Part shown: positions 1 through 12,489 of the stretch, piece after piece
Layout: every line of letters begins with the position of its first letter
How positions within the stretch are numbered: the first letter of the stretch is position 1
Source: Rhynchopus sp. YZ270_cl-10
Lineage: Eukaryota > Euglenozoa > Diplonemea > Diplonemida > Diplonemidae
Direction of reading: 5' to 3'
Length of the DNA stretch: 64,000 nucleotides
NCBI GenBank assembly: GCA_964035575.1
Contig: OZ037929.1
Coordinates: forward strand, 1,054,001 to 1,118,000
The notes under the pieces: generated by a model
Seen by the model: the letters and a program-made list of their open reading frames with translations, nothing else
What the model was told of the DNA's origin: nothing
The model's database searches: none
Made by a program: the position numbers and the translations under genes

Positions 1-974
1 TAATGAAAAAAAACTTTCATTTTATCGAAGATCTTTGAATAGTGAATGGTGTCTTGCATTTTTTTGCAAAACACTCCACTTTTCTGTTTTGTTGGTCGGC
101 CAATACTTTTTGTTCACTCCAAAAAAGAGAAAAAAAATCTGGAAACTGAAAAAAAAAGAAGAAAAAATACCCCTGTGTACACTACAATGTAAAGGAAATG
201 CATTATTTTTCCTGCATTCCAGCCCAATTGCTCTCACTTCAACGTTACCCGTAGGGGGGTGTGTGTTTGTGGGGAATGGTTTACTTTTGAGCAAATCAGC
301 CTTTTTGTTTCAACCTTTTTTGAAAAATTCTCTTTGTTTATTCTCTTCTTTTGTGTCGACAATCACTTTAGACCCCTTTTTTTTACTTTACAACTTGCTC
401 TTGTTACGCTAGCACTGTCCAGGCAGTGTCGTTGTTCGTCAATGTCGGATGGAGCAAATCTTTTGTTTTTTTTTTTTTTTTTTTGTCTTTTTTCGTGTGT
501 GTGGGTTTGAGGAAAAACAGCATACGTGGGGCGCTAATCACAATAAAGTCCTGAACGAGAACTTTGTGATGCAGGCTATAACTTTTTTTTTTTACTTTTT
601 TTTTTTGAAAAAATTTGTTTGAAACAAGTGTAGTTGACACCTTTTTTTGTTTACTGTGCAATCACCACTTTTTTTTTTGTATTTTTTTTTTGGACCCGCA
701 AATGCAAAAAGAAAATGGATGGGGAGAGGGGAGGGCGAAAAAAATGTTTTGAAAAAAAAAAAATGACAAAAAAAAGAGACATTTTTTTTTTTCAAAAACA
801 AAAAAACAAAAAAAAATACATAAAATCCCTGAAGAAGAGAAAACAGAAGGGAAGTCAGTCATGCGTTTGTGACCCAAAATCGCAATATAAAAGAAAAATG
901 AAAAATGAAGGAAACTGTAACAGCAGAGGAAAAAAAAAAAACTTCCGACACGGACATACACAAAGAAAAGAAAG

Positions 975-1015
975 GTTTATAAGATGACCCTAAGCCTCTC
1001 GTGCTTAGTCACCTT
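975..1015 (-). repeat. interspersed hairpin motif, copy A
   Basis: On the minus strand this reads AAGGTGACTAAGC, then a short loop, then GCTTAGGGTCATCTT, so TGAC/TAAGC can pair with GCTTA/GTCA around a 7-nt loop. The same roughly 40-bp sequence recurs at 5940-5979 (-), 49629-49672 (+), 50093-50125 (+) and 50234-50277 (+). The copies are diverged, but the pairing arms and the trailing CATCTTAT-AAACC part are recognisable. Function is unknown; a structured RNA element or a short repeat-family remnant are both possible. Confidence 0.6.
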
Positions 1016-1700
1016 AAAACAAAAACATTTTTTTTTTTTTCGCCTGTGGAACTATGTTTTGAAGCGAAAAAAACCACCTTCGAAAAAGATATGAGATCAT
1101 TGCACGCAACCCTGCCGGAAAAACAACCGGATTGAATAGCCCTCATAACTTCCCAACAAAAAAAAATAAAAAAGGGATCTGGTGAATTAGAAGCTCTCAC
1201 AAATAGAAGAAAGGGAGAGGGAAGAAAAAAAAAAAAAGAGAAAAAAAAAACCTAATGAAAGTAGCAAAATTCTACTCTTTTGTTTCCATCATTTTTTTTT
1301 TCTCTCTCTTTTTTTTTTTTTTGAATTTTTTTTTCCCCCCAATGTTGTTCTCCTCCTCTATTGATGAGAGATCAGCCCCTTTTTTTTTGTACGATGATTT
1401 TTTTTTTTTTTTTGCTTTTTTTCAATAGAACAGAAGTGGGGGGTGGCAAAATGAAGAAAAAAGAAAGTCAGATAGGAGGTAATGAATTACTGGCAATAGA
1501 TTACACCATTTTGTTTTTTTTTTTTAAATAAATTCACAACCTGCTCCCCTTCCTCCTCTTTCATAATTTTTGCTTTTCTTTTCTTTTGAATGTGTTTGTT
1601 GTGAAATGAATATTCTTTTCTTATTTTGCTGTTCTTTTCTTTTGCTCCCTTCTTTGTTTGCCTTTTGTAGTTCTCCTGCAATGGCATCTTCTTTTTTGGA

Positions 1701-1726
1701 GGAATATTTTTTTAAAAAAATATTCC
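1701..1726. repeat. perfect 26-bp palindrome
   Basis: GGAATA, seven T, seven A and TATTCC form an uninterrupted inverted repeat. It lies in low-complexity DNA with no gene nearby and could extrude as a cruciform. No function can be assigned. Confidence 0.5.
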
Positions 1727-2662
1727 CCCTTTTGGTATTTGCTATACCCTATCCTATACCCTTGCATTGTATGCCATGGAAGGGGAGAACAAAGAAAAAA
1801 GAGAGAAAAAAAAGGGAAAAAGAAAGAAGGTGAAGTTGATAGTGCAAGAACGCCTCTAGGAACGCAAAAGCACTGACACTCCGCGAAAGAAAAAAAAGAA
1901 AAAAAAAAAAGAAAAAAAACATGAAAGATGCATGTACCACCGTACGAGCTCATACATACTTTCAAAGAAATATGTGGGAAATAAACGAACATGGGAGAGG
2001 GGGAGGATGGGGGGGAGTCCAAGTCAAACTATGGGTATTTAAAAGAAAAGGAAAAAGGAAAAAAAAAAATGGGGAAATCAAGTAACGAAGTCCGTCAGGA
2101 TGACGGTATTTTTGAGGGGTGTGTGAAGTGGAGGAGGTGTGGGGAAGATGAATGTGTTTTTTTTTTTAAAATTTTTTCCCATTGTTCCGCATCTAGGTGT
2201 GATGCGTACCGCAAACAAGAAGCAGAGAGGTCGTTTTTTTTAAAAGTTAATTTTCATTGTGTTTGCTGTCTGGCAAACCACATTAAAAATAAAGATTTTT
2301 TTTGTATTTTTTTTATGGGGGGGAAAGGTCGCTCCTGCAACAAACTGGCATCAAATTGCAAAGAAAAAAAACCCCCCTTTTTTTTGGGGGGGATAAATGT
2401 CTGTGATAACTTTCATTCTTCCAAAGTACGTTCATCCTCTCCCTTTTCCTTTTAAAACAAGAATGCACCAAAAATGAATAAAATGTGCCCTTTTTTTGCC
2501 TCTCTCTCTCTCGCCTTTCCATGTTTGACATCCCTCCTCGCTTTAAAAAAAAAAATGTTATGTAGGGTATAGTCACACAATCGCGAACAAATACCACCCT
2601 TTTTCCCCACCTTTTCTTGGTTTCTTTTTCCCCCATCATTAGCCTTCCGTGGAACAGCTGTC

Positions 2663-4984
2663 TCACATGCGCACGTCGCCAGAGTGCTCTCCAGCCTCCA
2701 GGGTGAGCTCGTTGTCGCCAGCGCCAGAGTCGATGGTGGTCTCTCCGGTGATGCTGGTGCCAGGGGAGAACTTCATGGGTGCCATACCCGTGAAGACAAG
2801 GGAGCGGCACTGCTTGAGGGAGGGGAGTGCGGAGTAGCCAGAGGTGAGGTGGTCAAGCTTCTGGACGGTCTTGTAGTCCGCACCAAGGTCGACGACAGGG
2901 GCCTGTCCGCTGCACTCAGCGGCAAGACGCAGGGTGCTGTCCTCAGACACCTCGTACGCGTCGGAGCGCACCACCAGAAGGTCGTTCGTCGTCTTCACAG
3001 GCGCGAAACGTGTGCGGGGCACAACCAGTGCCTGTCCGTTGGTTCCGAACTGCGTGATGGCAGAGCCCATGGCGGTCTCCAGCTGGAACACCTTCGGTGA
3101 GCTGTAGTCGGTCGGGTCGACGTTCTTGACGTTGCGGATGAGCGGCAGCTTCATCACTCCACCGTTGCTCGCCATCACCTTCTTCAAGCTCGGGAGCTTG
3201 ATCCACAGGTTGTTGGTGTTGAAGAATCTGTGCTTGCTGATGTTCTGGAACTCCCTCGAGTCGACGTCGGGGCACTGCGCAGACTCACGGAGGACAAGGT
3301 TGTTGCCCTGCTTGGCAAGGTGGCCTCCCTTCTTGTCAGCCTCCGTGCGCTCGCACACCTCCATCAGGAACTCCATGTCGCTGCTCTCGGCGAAGTGCTT
3401 CAGGATCTTCAGGTCAACGGTTGCGCCGAGGTTGTCGCTGTTCGACACGAACAGGTACTCCTTTCCTTCAGCCACAAGCTCCGAGAGCTGTGAGTTGTGG
3501 TGGTGGTGAAAGATTGTGATGCAGCTTTTTTCAATTGAATTTCATAATTTCCTTTTCAAAAAAAAAAGAGACACTTTATCTACGTTGTCCATATGGGTGG
3601 ACTCTAAAACACTCCAAAAACCATACCCTTCCGCTTCCGAAGAGCGCAGCGTACAGGTCTCCGTGTCCCGGGGGGCACCAGTTCAGCTCGTCGTCGCTTT
3701 GTGCCGCAGGCTGTAGGGGAGGTGTGTTGTGGAGAGAAGGGTGCAGGGCAAGATGCAGAACAGTGAGAGAGGGAGGGGGGATATAAATTGAGGTTGAGTC
3801 TGATGCACCCAACCGCCAAAAAAGAGGTGTGGAAACAAATATGAGAAAAAAAAGGGTTGGTTGGGTTTTTTGTACGTTGCCATCCCACGTCATCGCGTAT
3901 CGTAACGAATGAACCTTTTTTGGGGGCAAAATCTGACCAGATCTTTTTGAAAAAAACCGAATCCTTCTCCAACTCTGAGAGCTCATAAGAGAAAAACAAA
4001 AATATGTGTTGACTATGCTTGTACACGGAAGGCATACCTCGAAGTCCTCTGTGATCTTGGGCACCTTGTTCTGCATGAGCTGGATGGACTCCCAGTTGCC
4101 GAGGTTCGCCGAGGCCAGCGCCTGCTTGGTGTCCTCCGATGTGGAGTAGGAGTTCATCAGCATGAAGCCGACGTCGCCCTGCTTCTTGAGCTCGTTCTGC
4201 TGTGCCGCGATGAGGTCGAGGAAACGCTTGCCCTCCTTCACCTCCAGAAGCGACTTTGCCTTTGTGAGGCCCATGCTGGTTCCAAGCCCGCCGTTCAGCT
4301 TGAGCACCACAGTCTTGGAGAGCACGTCGCCAATGGAGTCGACGTCCTGGAGCTGCTCGTAGGTGGGGATCATCGTTGCGGGTGCGATGAGACCCTCGGG
4401 GATGGTGCCGTCCTTGCCCTCTGTGAGGGCGGTGTAGTGCGCCAGGAAGGCCCTTGCTGCAGGGTCGTTGATCTCCCCACGCAGACGGGCCTTCTCAAGC
4501 GTCAGCTGCACCCTCTGTTTTGCTGTCGCACGCCCGGAGAGGGGTGCGCCGTCGTCCGCTGGTTCTGCGGACACAACGGGCCTTGCTGCAACGGGTGCGG
4601 CCGGTGCGGGGGTGGGTGCCGGGGCGGCGGCAGGCTCGTTGGCCTCAACGGGGGCGGCATCTGCCTCTGCTGCGGGTGCCTCCTCCTCCTTTGCAGGTGG
4701 CGACTCTTTTGTGGGCACCGTCTCGGGCTCCTGCTTCTCAGGCTTGGCGGGGCTACCCGACTTTGCTGGCTGTAAAACAAAAAAAGAGAAAATTTAAAAA
4801 AAAAAAAAAAATGGAAAAAAAGGAAGGAAAAGAGGAAGATAGGAAGGGAACTGCATTTATGTCAATGAGAGGTGTGTTTGACTACTAAGGGTAATTCTTG
4901 CGTAAAATATGACCCAATGTGAGGTGTGTGTGTGTGTGAAAGAGGAAAGAAAAATGCTCATACCTTGCTCTCTGTGCAACCCAT
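2663..4984 (-). CDS. UGP1: UTP--glucose-1-phosphate uridylyltransferase, predicted N-myristoylated
   Basis: Converts glucose 1-phosphate and UTP to UDP-glucose and pyrophosphate, the precursor for glycogen-like polymers and glycosylation. My four-exon model is 4964-4984, 4038-4769, 3627-3710 and 2663-3487; every junction is phase 0, every donor reads GTATG and every acceptor ends AG. It gives 553 residues, against about 500 for the family, the excess being an Ala/Pro/Glu-rich N-terminal tail (about residues 8-75). Family signatures: the nucleotide-binding loop LNGGLGTSMGLTKAKS in exon 2, CPPGHGDLYAAL in the 28-codon exon 3, and LFVSNSDNLGATVDL at the start of exon 4. The last part is the left-handed beta-helix-type C-terminus. 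Exon 1 encodes only MGCTESK, a textbook Gly2 myristoylation plus Cys3 palmitoylation signal, suggesting a membrane-bound enzyme. The enzyme call is certain; the exon 1 assignment is inferred from splice signals. Confidence 0.93.
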
Positions 4985-6368
4985 TGTGTTTTTCTTTTTT
5001 TTTTTTTGGTGTGTTGGTGTCTGTGCGGGTGTCGAGGGTGTAGAGGGTGTAGAGGGGATAGGGAGGGGGGGTCTTCGTCTTGACAATAAAAGAAGGTGTG
5101 GTGGTGGTGGTGGAATCAAGTCTCTGCATTTACATCACTAACAAACCCACGAGGTTCACGTGACAGTAGTGGGACCCATTTATACCCGTCCGTTTCGCTG
5201 AATATCATGCCCAGGGTATTGCATGCAACCCCCCACCCCCAATAAGACGCATTCTCAGAAGATTGGAGGAAAGCCATTCCCAAAAAAAAAAAAAAAAACG
5301 AAGAGAAATGGATATCACGGCAGATATCCAGAGGCTGACCACACAGTACTAAGAAAGCGAGGGGGGGGAAATAATGTCCCCATAAAAATAAGAGAAAACG
5401 TTAGAGCTGGGGGGGAAAGGTGCTGGTCTAACGAAACCACACACATTACCCCCCCTGAAAAATTTTTGAAATATCCGGTCGAAGAACCGAACGAAACATG
5501 GTGAACACATATAAAAGCAACAAACCAAAGACCCGATACCCTAAAAACCCCTCAGACCATAGCACTTCTCCGGAAAGAGAATCGGGGGTGGCATTTATGT
5601 GTGGATGTTGGGTCCACACATAATTAGACCAACCCTTAATATTGCAAAGCATTGAAGAAGGCATGACATCTTTTTTTTAATAAAAAGAAGTAAATTTTGG
5701 TACAACATTGCACACCTATAGGTCTCTACAGAAGCGCACTTTTATTAAAAAGAGAAGTTGAAAGTGCAAACACCTCACTGTTCATCGGCGGATGTAGGCA
5801 TTGTAAAAAAAAGAAAAAGAAAAAGAAAAGAAAAGAAAAGAAAAGAAAGGCGCTTTGAAATACAACAGCCCTCTCGTGACAGTGTACCTTTGGTACAATG
5901 ACCGGTGTACCGTAGGGCCCTAACCATTAAAAAAAAGGGGGTTTGTGAGATGAACCTTAGCCTCGCGTGTTCAGTGAAGGGAGGGAGGGAGGGGGGGGGG
6001 AAATCAAAGAAAGCGATGTTGGGGTGTGAACTAAACATTCCGTCGGAGTCGCAGAAAAGCTTTCTATTTGTGGATCAAAAAAGAAGGGGGAAAAAAATGC
6101 CTCGACGAAGGCTTTTATTTAAAACAAAAAAAAGAAGAAATAAACGCCACCTTCCCACACCCCCTCATCCCTTTCCCTTATGCACTCTTTATGCTGTGCA
6201 GGGTTTTTCTGGTATTCGGTTTTTTTCTTTTTTTTCCTTTTTGAAATTTTCATATTATTTTTCGTTGTGTTTTTTCCGTATAGACCCAAGGACGTATCCG
6301 ATCTTCTTGCTAGAAGGCATATCACCTTGAACAGCTGCACAGGCTAGGGACAGAAGCAGACTATAATT
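4985..6368. other. intergenic region between UGPase and PARP
   Basis: This holds the upstream region of the leftward UGPase gene and the 3' flank of the leftward PARP gene. I see no gene. It contains G/A-rich runs, an AAAAG tandem stretch (about 5814-5848), a diverged hairpin similar to 49468-49505 (about 5869-5917, with GTACC TTT GGTAC), and a copy of the interspersed hairpin motif at 5940-5979. Confidence 0.6.
5940..5979 (-). repeat. interspersed hairpin motif, copy B
   Basis: On the minus strand this reads TTCACTGAACACGCGAGG then CTAAGGTTCATCTCACAAAC. It aligns to the motif at 975-1015 and to the three copies near 50 kb. It is the most diverged of the five. Confidence 0.5.
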
Positions 6369-9300
6369 TTAGTGGAAAGTACCGTGTTTTCCTTTGTACT
6401 TAAAGTTCAGCTGAAGGAGGTACCGCATGCGGATCTGGTCAGTGTTGTACACAATGAACTCGTTGTATCTCAAACTTGTGGACGTCTTGTCGAGCGTCTC
6501 TGGCTTCCCGCAAGGAATGACCATACGGTCTTCGTACGTCACGCTCTGCTTCGGGTTCGGCCGTGTACGCCCTTTACCAAAGCAGGAGAGCTTCCCCTTC
6601 GGCAGCTTCTCAATGTAGTCTGCCCCAGTGCACACCTTGGCGTCACCCAAGGCCACCTCACAGAGGAGCATCACACCTGTACTCCTCTCGGATGTTGTGA
6701 AGCAGTAGTTCGCAGACTTCGAGGACATGTCAGCAAAGTAGACACCTGATATGTGGTGCGGTGTGGAGGTGAGGTGGTGAGGGGGATGAAACAGCAGACG
6801 TACATTTCTCCGCATATCTTCCATTTTTTGTTGGAGGAAAAGAAAAAAAAGAATGAAAAATATTCCATTTTTCCGTAGGAAATGCCATAAAACACTTTGT
6901 TTTCACTCCCTGATACACAACTGTTTCTGGTACGTTTTTTGATGCCGATTTTTAGCCGATTTTTCCCAAAATTAGCGCAACCCCCTTGGGGGAAAATGAA
7001 AGAGAAAACTAATCTTTACGGTGGCATACCTTTCCCAAACATGTACCCAGTGGTGGGGGCCTCTGGTGGTGCAATGCGTAGCCCCTGCGAAAGAATACCA
7101 CCCCAGTTCGTGAGACGTGATCCGTGCCACAACAGCATCGTCTCATCGAGGTCGTGCTTCTTCATGAAGGAGTTGAACTTGGCAGTTTCCTTAGGACGGT
7201 CGAGCTCCCAGAGGGATGTGATTTCAAGCTCGTACATCCCGTGCGTTGCTGCGTGCGTGTTCTGGAGGTATTTGTTGATGTCCTTGAAAAGGTTTGACTT
7301 CTTCTCGACGGAGTCCATCGCGATGTTCAAAGAAGAGAAGTGCTTGTCAATCGGGTGCTCCTCACCAGCAGAGGACATGAGACGTGTCACAACCTCCACA
7401 TCCATCAGGTTCTGTACAAGGGTATTTTTATCGGAAATTTTGTCCACAGACGACAGCAGTGCTGAGTCCGCCTCGGTGTTGATGTGCGGCACTGCGGTGT
7501 AGAACTTTGAGGTGAGTCCCTGTAGCTTTGCTTTGATCTTGCGGTTTTCCGCCTCTTCCTCTTCATCCACTTCGGAATCGGAGTCAGAGTCTTGCTTCTT
7601 CTTGCCCTTCTTCTTCTTTTTTGGCTTTTTTTCCGTTTCTTCTGCTGCATCTTTACCATAAAAGATAGTCTTCACCCTGTCCTCCCCGACCTCGCTGAGA
7701 TAGTATTGGATCTCTTTGAGAACCTTCAGACCGTTGCGGAGGGTGTCCTGTGAGAGCTTCCCTAGAGGCATCTTCTTCGTGTCGATCTCCATCTCTGTGA
7801 GCAGGGCCTGCATTTCCTTGACGTCGAAGATGATTTCGATGAAGCGTTTTGTCTGTGCGTCAAGGTCGCCTTCGTACTCTTTGAACTCTGGTGCAGCGTT
7901 GCCCGCATCCGTTGTGGTGGTGTAGTCAGTGTGGACAAGACGGTGTGCACCAGCCTGCTCTTCGAAGCTTTTGTCCGCAACGGAGGAGAAGTCGTTCTTC
8001 GTCTTCTCCTTGAAGATCTTGCAGAACTCACGCACCGCAGCGGAGGCAACGGGGAACTCGCTTGTATGGTCGTTGCCGATGTCGGTCCCAATCTTTCCGT
8101 ACTTCCTGTACAGTACAAAGTTGGCAGACTTCTTCTTCCCCTTGCGATCCTGGTCCTGCTCAAGAAGCTGCATAATGTAGTAAGAGTTCTTCCCGCGTGC
8201 AAGGTCGACGTAGTTGAGTGTGACAGAGTACACTTCGGAGGGTTTGGGGATGTAGACGTGGTGGGTCTCGTCAAGCTCAGAGTCGGGTTCGACAGGGACG
8301 CCGCCTTTTCCTTTGAAGACCTTCTTCCCGTCACGGCGCTCGGCTTCCCTTCTGAGGGATTTGGTGGACTGAGAGCCCTCGTTTTCGCCCTCTTCGGTGC
8401 GTTTGCGTGCACGTTGCAGTTCAACGTCGTCTGCAATGCGCATGCGCTTTTCGCGTTCAGATTCCTCAGGAGCGTTGTGGAAAGCGATCTTGCTGAGTTC
8501 GTGCGGGTTCATCAGCGTGAGGTAGTTCACGCAGGACTCAATCCACGCCTCGGGCACCACAATCGGGTAGGGCTCGCTGTCGTTGGCATCCCTCAACTTC
8601 TTCAGCTTCTGGTCGTCCCAGTCCTTCTCCGTCGTGATGAGATACTGAACAACCGAGAGACCCTTCGCAGACGTGGGGTCCTTCAATGTGTTCCCCTTCA
8701 GGTAGGTGCCACCGTTTTCCTCCACAAGGGCCTGCAGCTGTGCCTGGGTTTTCTTGGTTTTGCCGACGGAGGTGACAGTGACTTTGGAGAAGACACGCCG
8801 CTGCGACTTCTTGGCAGGTTCGGTAGGTTTCTCCGAGTCGCTTTCGATGTCCATCTTGTCCTCGTCTTCGCGACGTTTGCGCTTCTCACCGATCTTCTCC
8901 TCTTCTAAGTCCTGAATAGTGTACAGCAGCTTTGTGGGGCGCTTCTTTTGGGTGAACGTGGAGCAGTACGCGTGTTTGAGGCCTTTGGGCATCTTCCACG
9001 CTGTGCGCTTCACGTCTGCCTTCATGAAGGTGCATTTCACAAAAGCATCAATACTTCCGCAGACACAAGTGTACTTCCCGTGCTTGAGGACGAGATGGCC
9101 GCTTGGGGGTGCAGCCTCGCTCTCACTTTCGTCCTCGTCAGAATCTTCGGAATCATCTGAGTCGTCTGAGTCGTCTGAGTCGTCTGAATCTTCGGATTCT
9201 TGCTTTTTTTTAGACACAGCCTTGTCTTCAGCTAATGTGGACTTGCATTCCGCCTCTGGGCATCTAGGTATCTTGCCGAAGACCATACCGTCAACGACTC

Positions 9301-9823
9301 GTGTGAGCATCGCTTGCTCGCCCCCAAAGGCAGGGCCGCTTGATGGTTGGTCGTTGTGCTGCAAGATGCGCTTCATTTCGCGTGTTGCCAGCCCAGCAAG
9401 CTTGTCCTTCATCTTCCAAATCAGATCTGCCTCAACCTCAAGCATCTTCTTCTTCAGGGTCACAGTGGGGTCCTCCAACTCGTCATCGTCGCATTCCATA
9501 GCGTCGTCCGAAGCGTCGCCCCCAACAATTCCTGCCGCATTGTTTGACACCAGTTTGGTAATACGCTGCTGGTCGGCGAACTTCATCGCGTCAAGGCCAG
9601 ATATCTTCGTCAGTGTGTTAAACTTGTTGGGATTCTTCAGCACCCACCGATCTTCAAAGCATGTGTCATGGTGCCAACGTGCAAAGGTGCCATCAAACGA
9701 GGTGGACTGCTCAAATACACCGATTCGCATGGAGCCTTTCGAAATCAGCTTCTGGCATGTGACACACTTCGACTTGTCACTCTTTGCATACTCAACTATG
9801 AATGTACCTGCTTCCTTGCCCAT
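6369..9823 (-). CDS. PARP1: PARP1-like poly(ADP-ribose) polymerase
   Basis: A nuclear enzyme that transfers ADP-ribose from NAD+ to proteins at DNA breaks. Two exons, 7030-9823 and 6369-6745, with donor GTATGCC and acceptor ATCAG, give 1056 residues. I chose the ATG at 9823 because the zinc finger begins right after it; further upstream the frame is hydrophobic 5' flank. Domains in order: one PARP zinc finger (C20, C23, H52, C55), an acidic Asp/Ser run near residues 210-240, a cysteine-containing PADR1-like segment, a BRCT domain (about 336-436), a WGR domain (about 530-620), the helical regulatory domain from about 660, and the catalytic domain. The H-Y-E triad is present: H in LLWHGS, Y in SKSANYC and E in YNEFIVY. 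The intron falls inside the GYMFGKG/VYFADM loop. Only one N-terminal zinc finger is visible, against two in animal PARP1. Confidence 0.93.
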
Positions 9824-9837
9824 AGTAATGTGTACGT

Positions 9838-10045
9838 CTGTAATGGATAGAGCGCGTACAAGGGGGCTGTGGTGATTGTGTTGTGCGAAGAGAATGAAAA
9901 ATACACACAAGGGGGAGGGGTCAGTTTTGTTTTGTTGTGTTTGGGAAAGAACAAAAGAAAAACAAAATAAAAAAGTATCACGATACCACATGCATACGTA
10001 TAGAAGAGAGGGCACTTGGCAAGAGAGTCACCCGTGAAAGAAACA
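9838..10045. repeat. PARP upstream region, left copy of a direct repeat
   Basis: About 200 bp starting just upstream of the PARP start codon recurs in the same orientation at 12905-13115, with roughly 85-90% identity by eye. Shared stretches include GATAGAGCGCGTACAAGGG and ACACAAGGGGGAGGGGTCAG. As it immediately precedes the PARP ATG it should contain the PARP promoter or 5' UTR. The two copies flank the Polinton-derived segment 10575-12760. Confidence 0.75.
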
Positions 10046-10574
10046 AATAAAAGTAGGAAGAAAGCGCTGGGAGAGTGGTATGGTATTTGTTTTTATTAGA
10101 TTGTTTTTCTGGCTCCGGACCTGAATTTTGTGTCACCAGAATTCCTCGTCATCAATCTTTTCGAGTGTGTTGTGAAAAAGGTTAGATTCATATACTTTCA
10201 GTTCACAGAATTGAAAGCATTTGAGAGGTCAACACATGCACCCTTTCTTCATGCCATACTTATCAAACAACCACGGACTTATCATACATGCAACACCGTT
10301 TGTTTTTGTATGTGTTGCCATCCCTCCCTGTCCCCTCTTCACAGCCAGGAAATACAATAAATGGCGTGGCTGAAAGGGGGTGCTATTTTCTGCTATTTTC
10401 TGCTATTCTGGGCATCTGGATTTTTTGGTGCGGCTGAAGGGAGGTGCTATTTTGTGCTACTTTCTGCTACTTTCTGCTATTTTGGGGTCGTCAGCCACAC
10501 CAATAAAGTAAACGAAAAAAGAACGGGGGGGAAAAAAAAAAGAACAAAAGTACGTTGACGCGTCACCCTATCTT
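10046..10574. other. spacer with short tandem repeats
   Basis: I see no gene. From about 10374 to 10490 the sequence repeats units like GCTATTTTCTGCTA and GTGCTACTTTCTGCTA, a small minisatellite. Similar CTTTCTGC repeats occur near the left end of the Polinton at 20763-20864. The right part is the 3' flank of the NTPase gene that ends at 10575. Confidence 0.5.
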
Positions 10575-12330
10575 TTAGGCAGAGTTGATTTTTGCATTCA
10601 TCCCGAACATCTCCTTCACTTTTTTGATCATGTCGTCCTTCTCCTTGTCCCCCTTGTTCGGGTCACCAGGCTCCTCCACGCCGTGCAGGAAGAGTGCGTG
10701 TGAGTAGCGGTGGATTCTAACATTATAGCCTACTCGCTGGATCAGGGTGGAGTCTGAGTCACGCTCCAGCAAACTCGTTATGAGGGCATTTGTGGCGTCA
10801 TCGCCGTGGGCAGTGAAACCGTCCATTCCTGTCGCAGCAATCTTTGTCAAAAGCTGCTTTTCTTTTGTTCCTTCTCTGCGAATTAGAGCATTACCATCCT
10901 TGAAGATGTCATCAATCACTGTGTGGGGGCAAGGGTGTAAATAAGGTCTGGGGGGTCCAGAATCGGAGTCGGGAGTCGGCTATTTACAGTTGCAAAGACA
11001 ATACAATCGCTAGGATGGGGCAGGATCCTTTTTCTCTTTTCTTTTTGTAGGTAATAAAGGACAACATACTCATCTTCAGCTTCCCCAGGATTTGCTCCTT
11101 GTTGGCATCGGTAGCAGTCTCAACTGTGATAAATAAGGTGTGGTTACGATACAACATCGACAACTGAGGGTGGTTAATACTGATTGTACAAAGGCAACAA
11201 AGAGTGTGCATACTCGCAGGCTGTGCTTCTGTGGCTAAGTCTGTTAAGGTCTTTGTGTGCCCTCCTAACCAGTCGTGATAGTACTTCAGGTACTCGTCCA
11301 CAAGCTTCTGATCATCGTTCGAAACCTTTAGCACCTGTTTCCCGATCTCGAGGAATTCGTCCTCTGTCATTGCATTCACTTCGAAATCGGTTTGGTCAGA
11401 ACCGCGGAGTCTTTTGATATCGTCCGAGATCGCTGGTTTGGATAATTCGACGATGGTCTTGCAACTCTTCGCCTTTGATGAAAGCATGGTTGCCACTGAA
11501 CCGAAAGCACCGGAAAATTCTTTCATGGTGTCGTAATTGAGATCCTTCTTGCTCTCCAGGGCGATGTAGATGATCAGCGGGTGTGCATCCTTCCCCTTCT
11601 CAACGAGGTCCGCCTCCCGGACCTGGTTCGCAAGTTTGATGAAGTCGAGAAAGTTTTTACCAGCAACTTTGCGATGCTTGTAACAATCCTCACCGAATAT
11701 ACCCAGTACACCTTCTTTGATCTGACGGATGACTGGAATCTTATCTTCGACACGACGTCTGATCATATCCTCCGCACTCAGTGACAATTCAAGAATACCT
11801 TCCTTGTACTCATTTTTCAGTAAATTCTGCATCAGCGTAGTTTTGCCTGAACCACTTTCACCCACCAACATAAAGAATCCATATGTAATACCATCGATGT
11901 TCTCGCGCAGAGACTTCCTCAGGGCATCCTCTTGCTGTCTGGAAATGTACTCCCTGGCCCGAGTCCCGGGTACCTCGTTGAAGATGGTGGGGGTGTAGTT
12001 TGCTGTGACAATTTTCCTGAGCATGTTGTGGAGATATGCTTCAGTTTGGAATTCAAGTTCCTTTTCTCTTTGTGCAAGCGTCGCAGCTTGATTTGCAAGC
12101 GTCGCAGCTTGATTTGCAAGCGTCGCAGCTTCATTTGCACGTATCGCGTCGTGGTGTTCCTTTAGCTCCCTCAGATACCAATCAGTATAGCCTATTGCAG
12201 GCAGGGCAAAAACGAACACGAAGAAGGCAACACATGTGTTACACCAGGCATTAATACTACCCTGTGCCTCCGCACGTTGATCTATCCATACCGTTCCCGG
12301 ACGCTCCGGAGCGTCCGGAGCGTTCAGCAT
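10575..12330 (-). CDS. membrane-anchored P-loop NTPase, cargo family copy 1
   Basis: Three exons (11214-12330, 11070-11123, 10575-10918), all junctions phase 1 with GTATG donors, give 504 residues. Architecture: one transmembrane helix near residues 25-50 (CVAFFVFVFALPAIGY), a coiled coil with three exact seven-residue repeats of ANQAATL type, a P-loop GESGSGKTT at about residue 154, and a candidate Walker B strand HPLIIYIALE. A C-terminal region contains RDSDSTLIQRVG, IHRYSHALFLHGV and ends FGMNAKINSA. It is clearly paralogous to 35211-36905 with the same intron positions and an identical 54-nt middle exon length. I do not recognise a named family; AAA/STAND-type NTPases or the P-loop module of Crinkler/RHS-type proteins are possibilities. 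Upstream lie the small ORF 12490-12666 and a packaging-ATPase scrap, so it derives from a Polinton right arm. The start is the first ATG of the open frame. Confidence 0.75.
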
Positions 12331-12489
12331 TTTCTCGTGAGAACTTGTGTACACCTGGAGTATGCGTGCGCATGTCACAAACGAGGGGTTTTCTTTGCTC
12401 GCATAGGTTCGATTGCTACTCACACAGAAAGATAGACAGACAGTGCCACCAGGATAAAACAGGTGGAAGCCTGGCCTGACAGATAAAGA

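Larger units (their letters stand above)
1..2662. other. gene-free A/T homopolymer region
   Basis: I see no supportable gene here. The stretch is dominated by long runs of T and A (for example around 465-485, 590-605, 1305-1325 and 1400-1415). Short open frames on both strands translate to F- and K-rich low-complexity sequence without recognisable domains. It holds one copy of an interspersed hairpin motif (975-1015) and a perfect palindrome (1701-1726), listed separately. The right part is the 3' flank of the UGPase gene, which is transcribed leftward. Confidence 0.7.

Noticed and set aside
2684-3100. Plus-strand open frames opposite UGPase exon 4
   Set aside because: They are antisense shadows of a well-supported enzyme exon.
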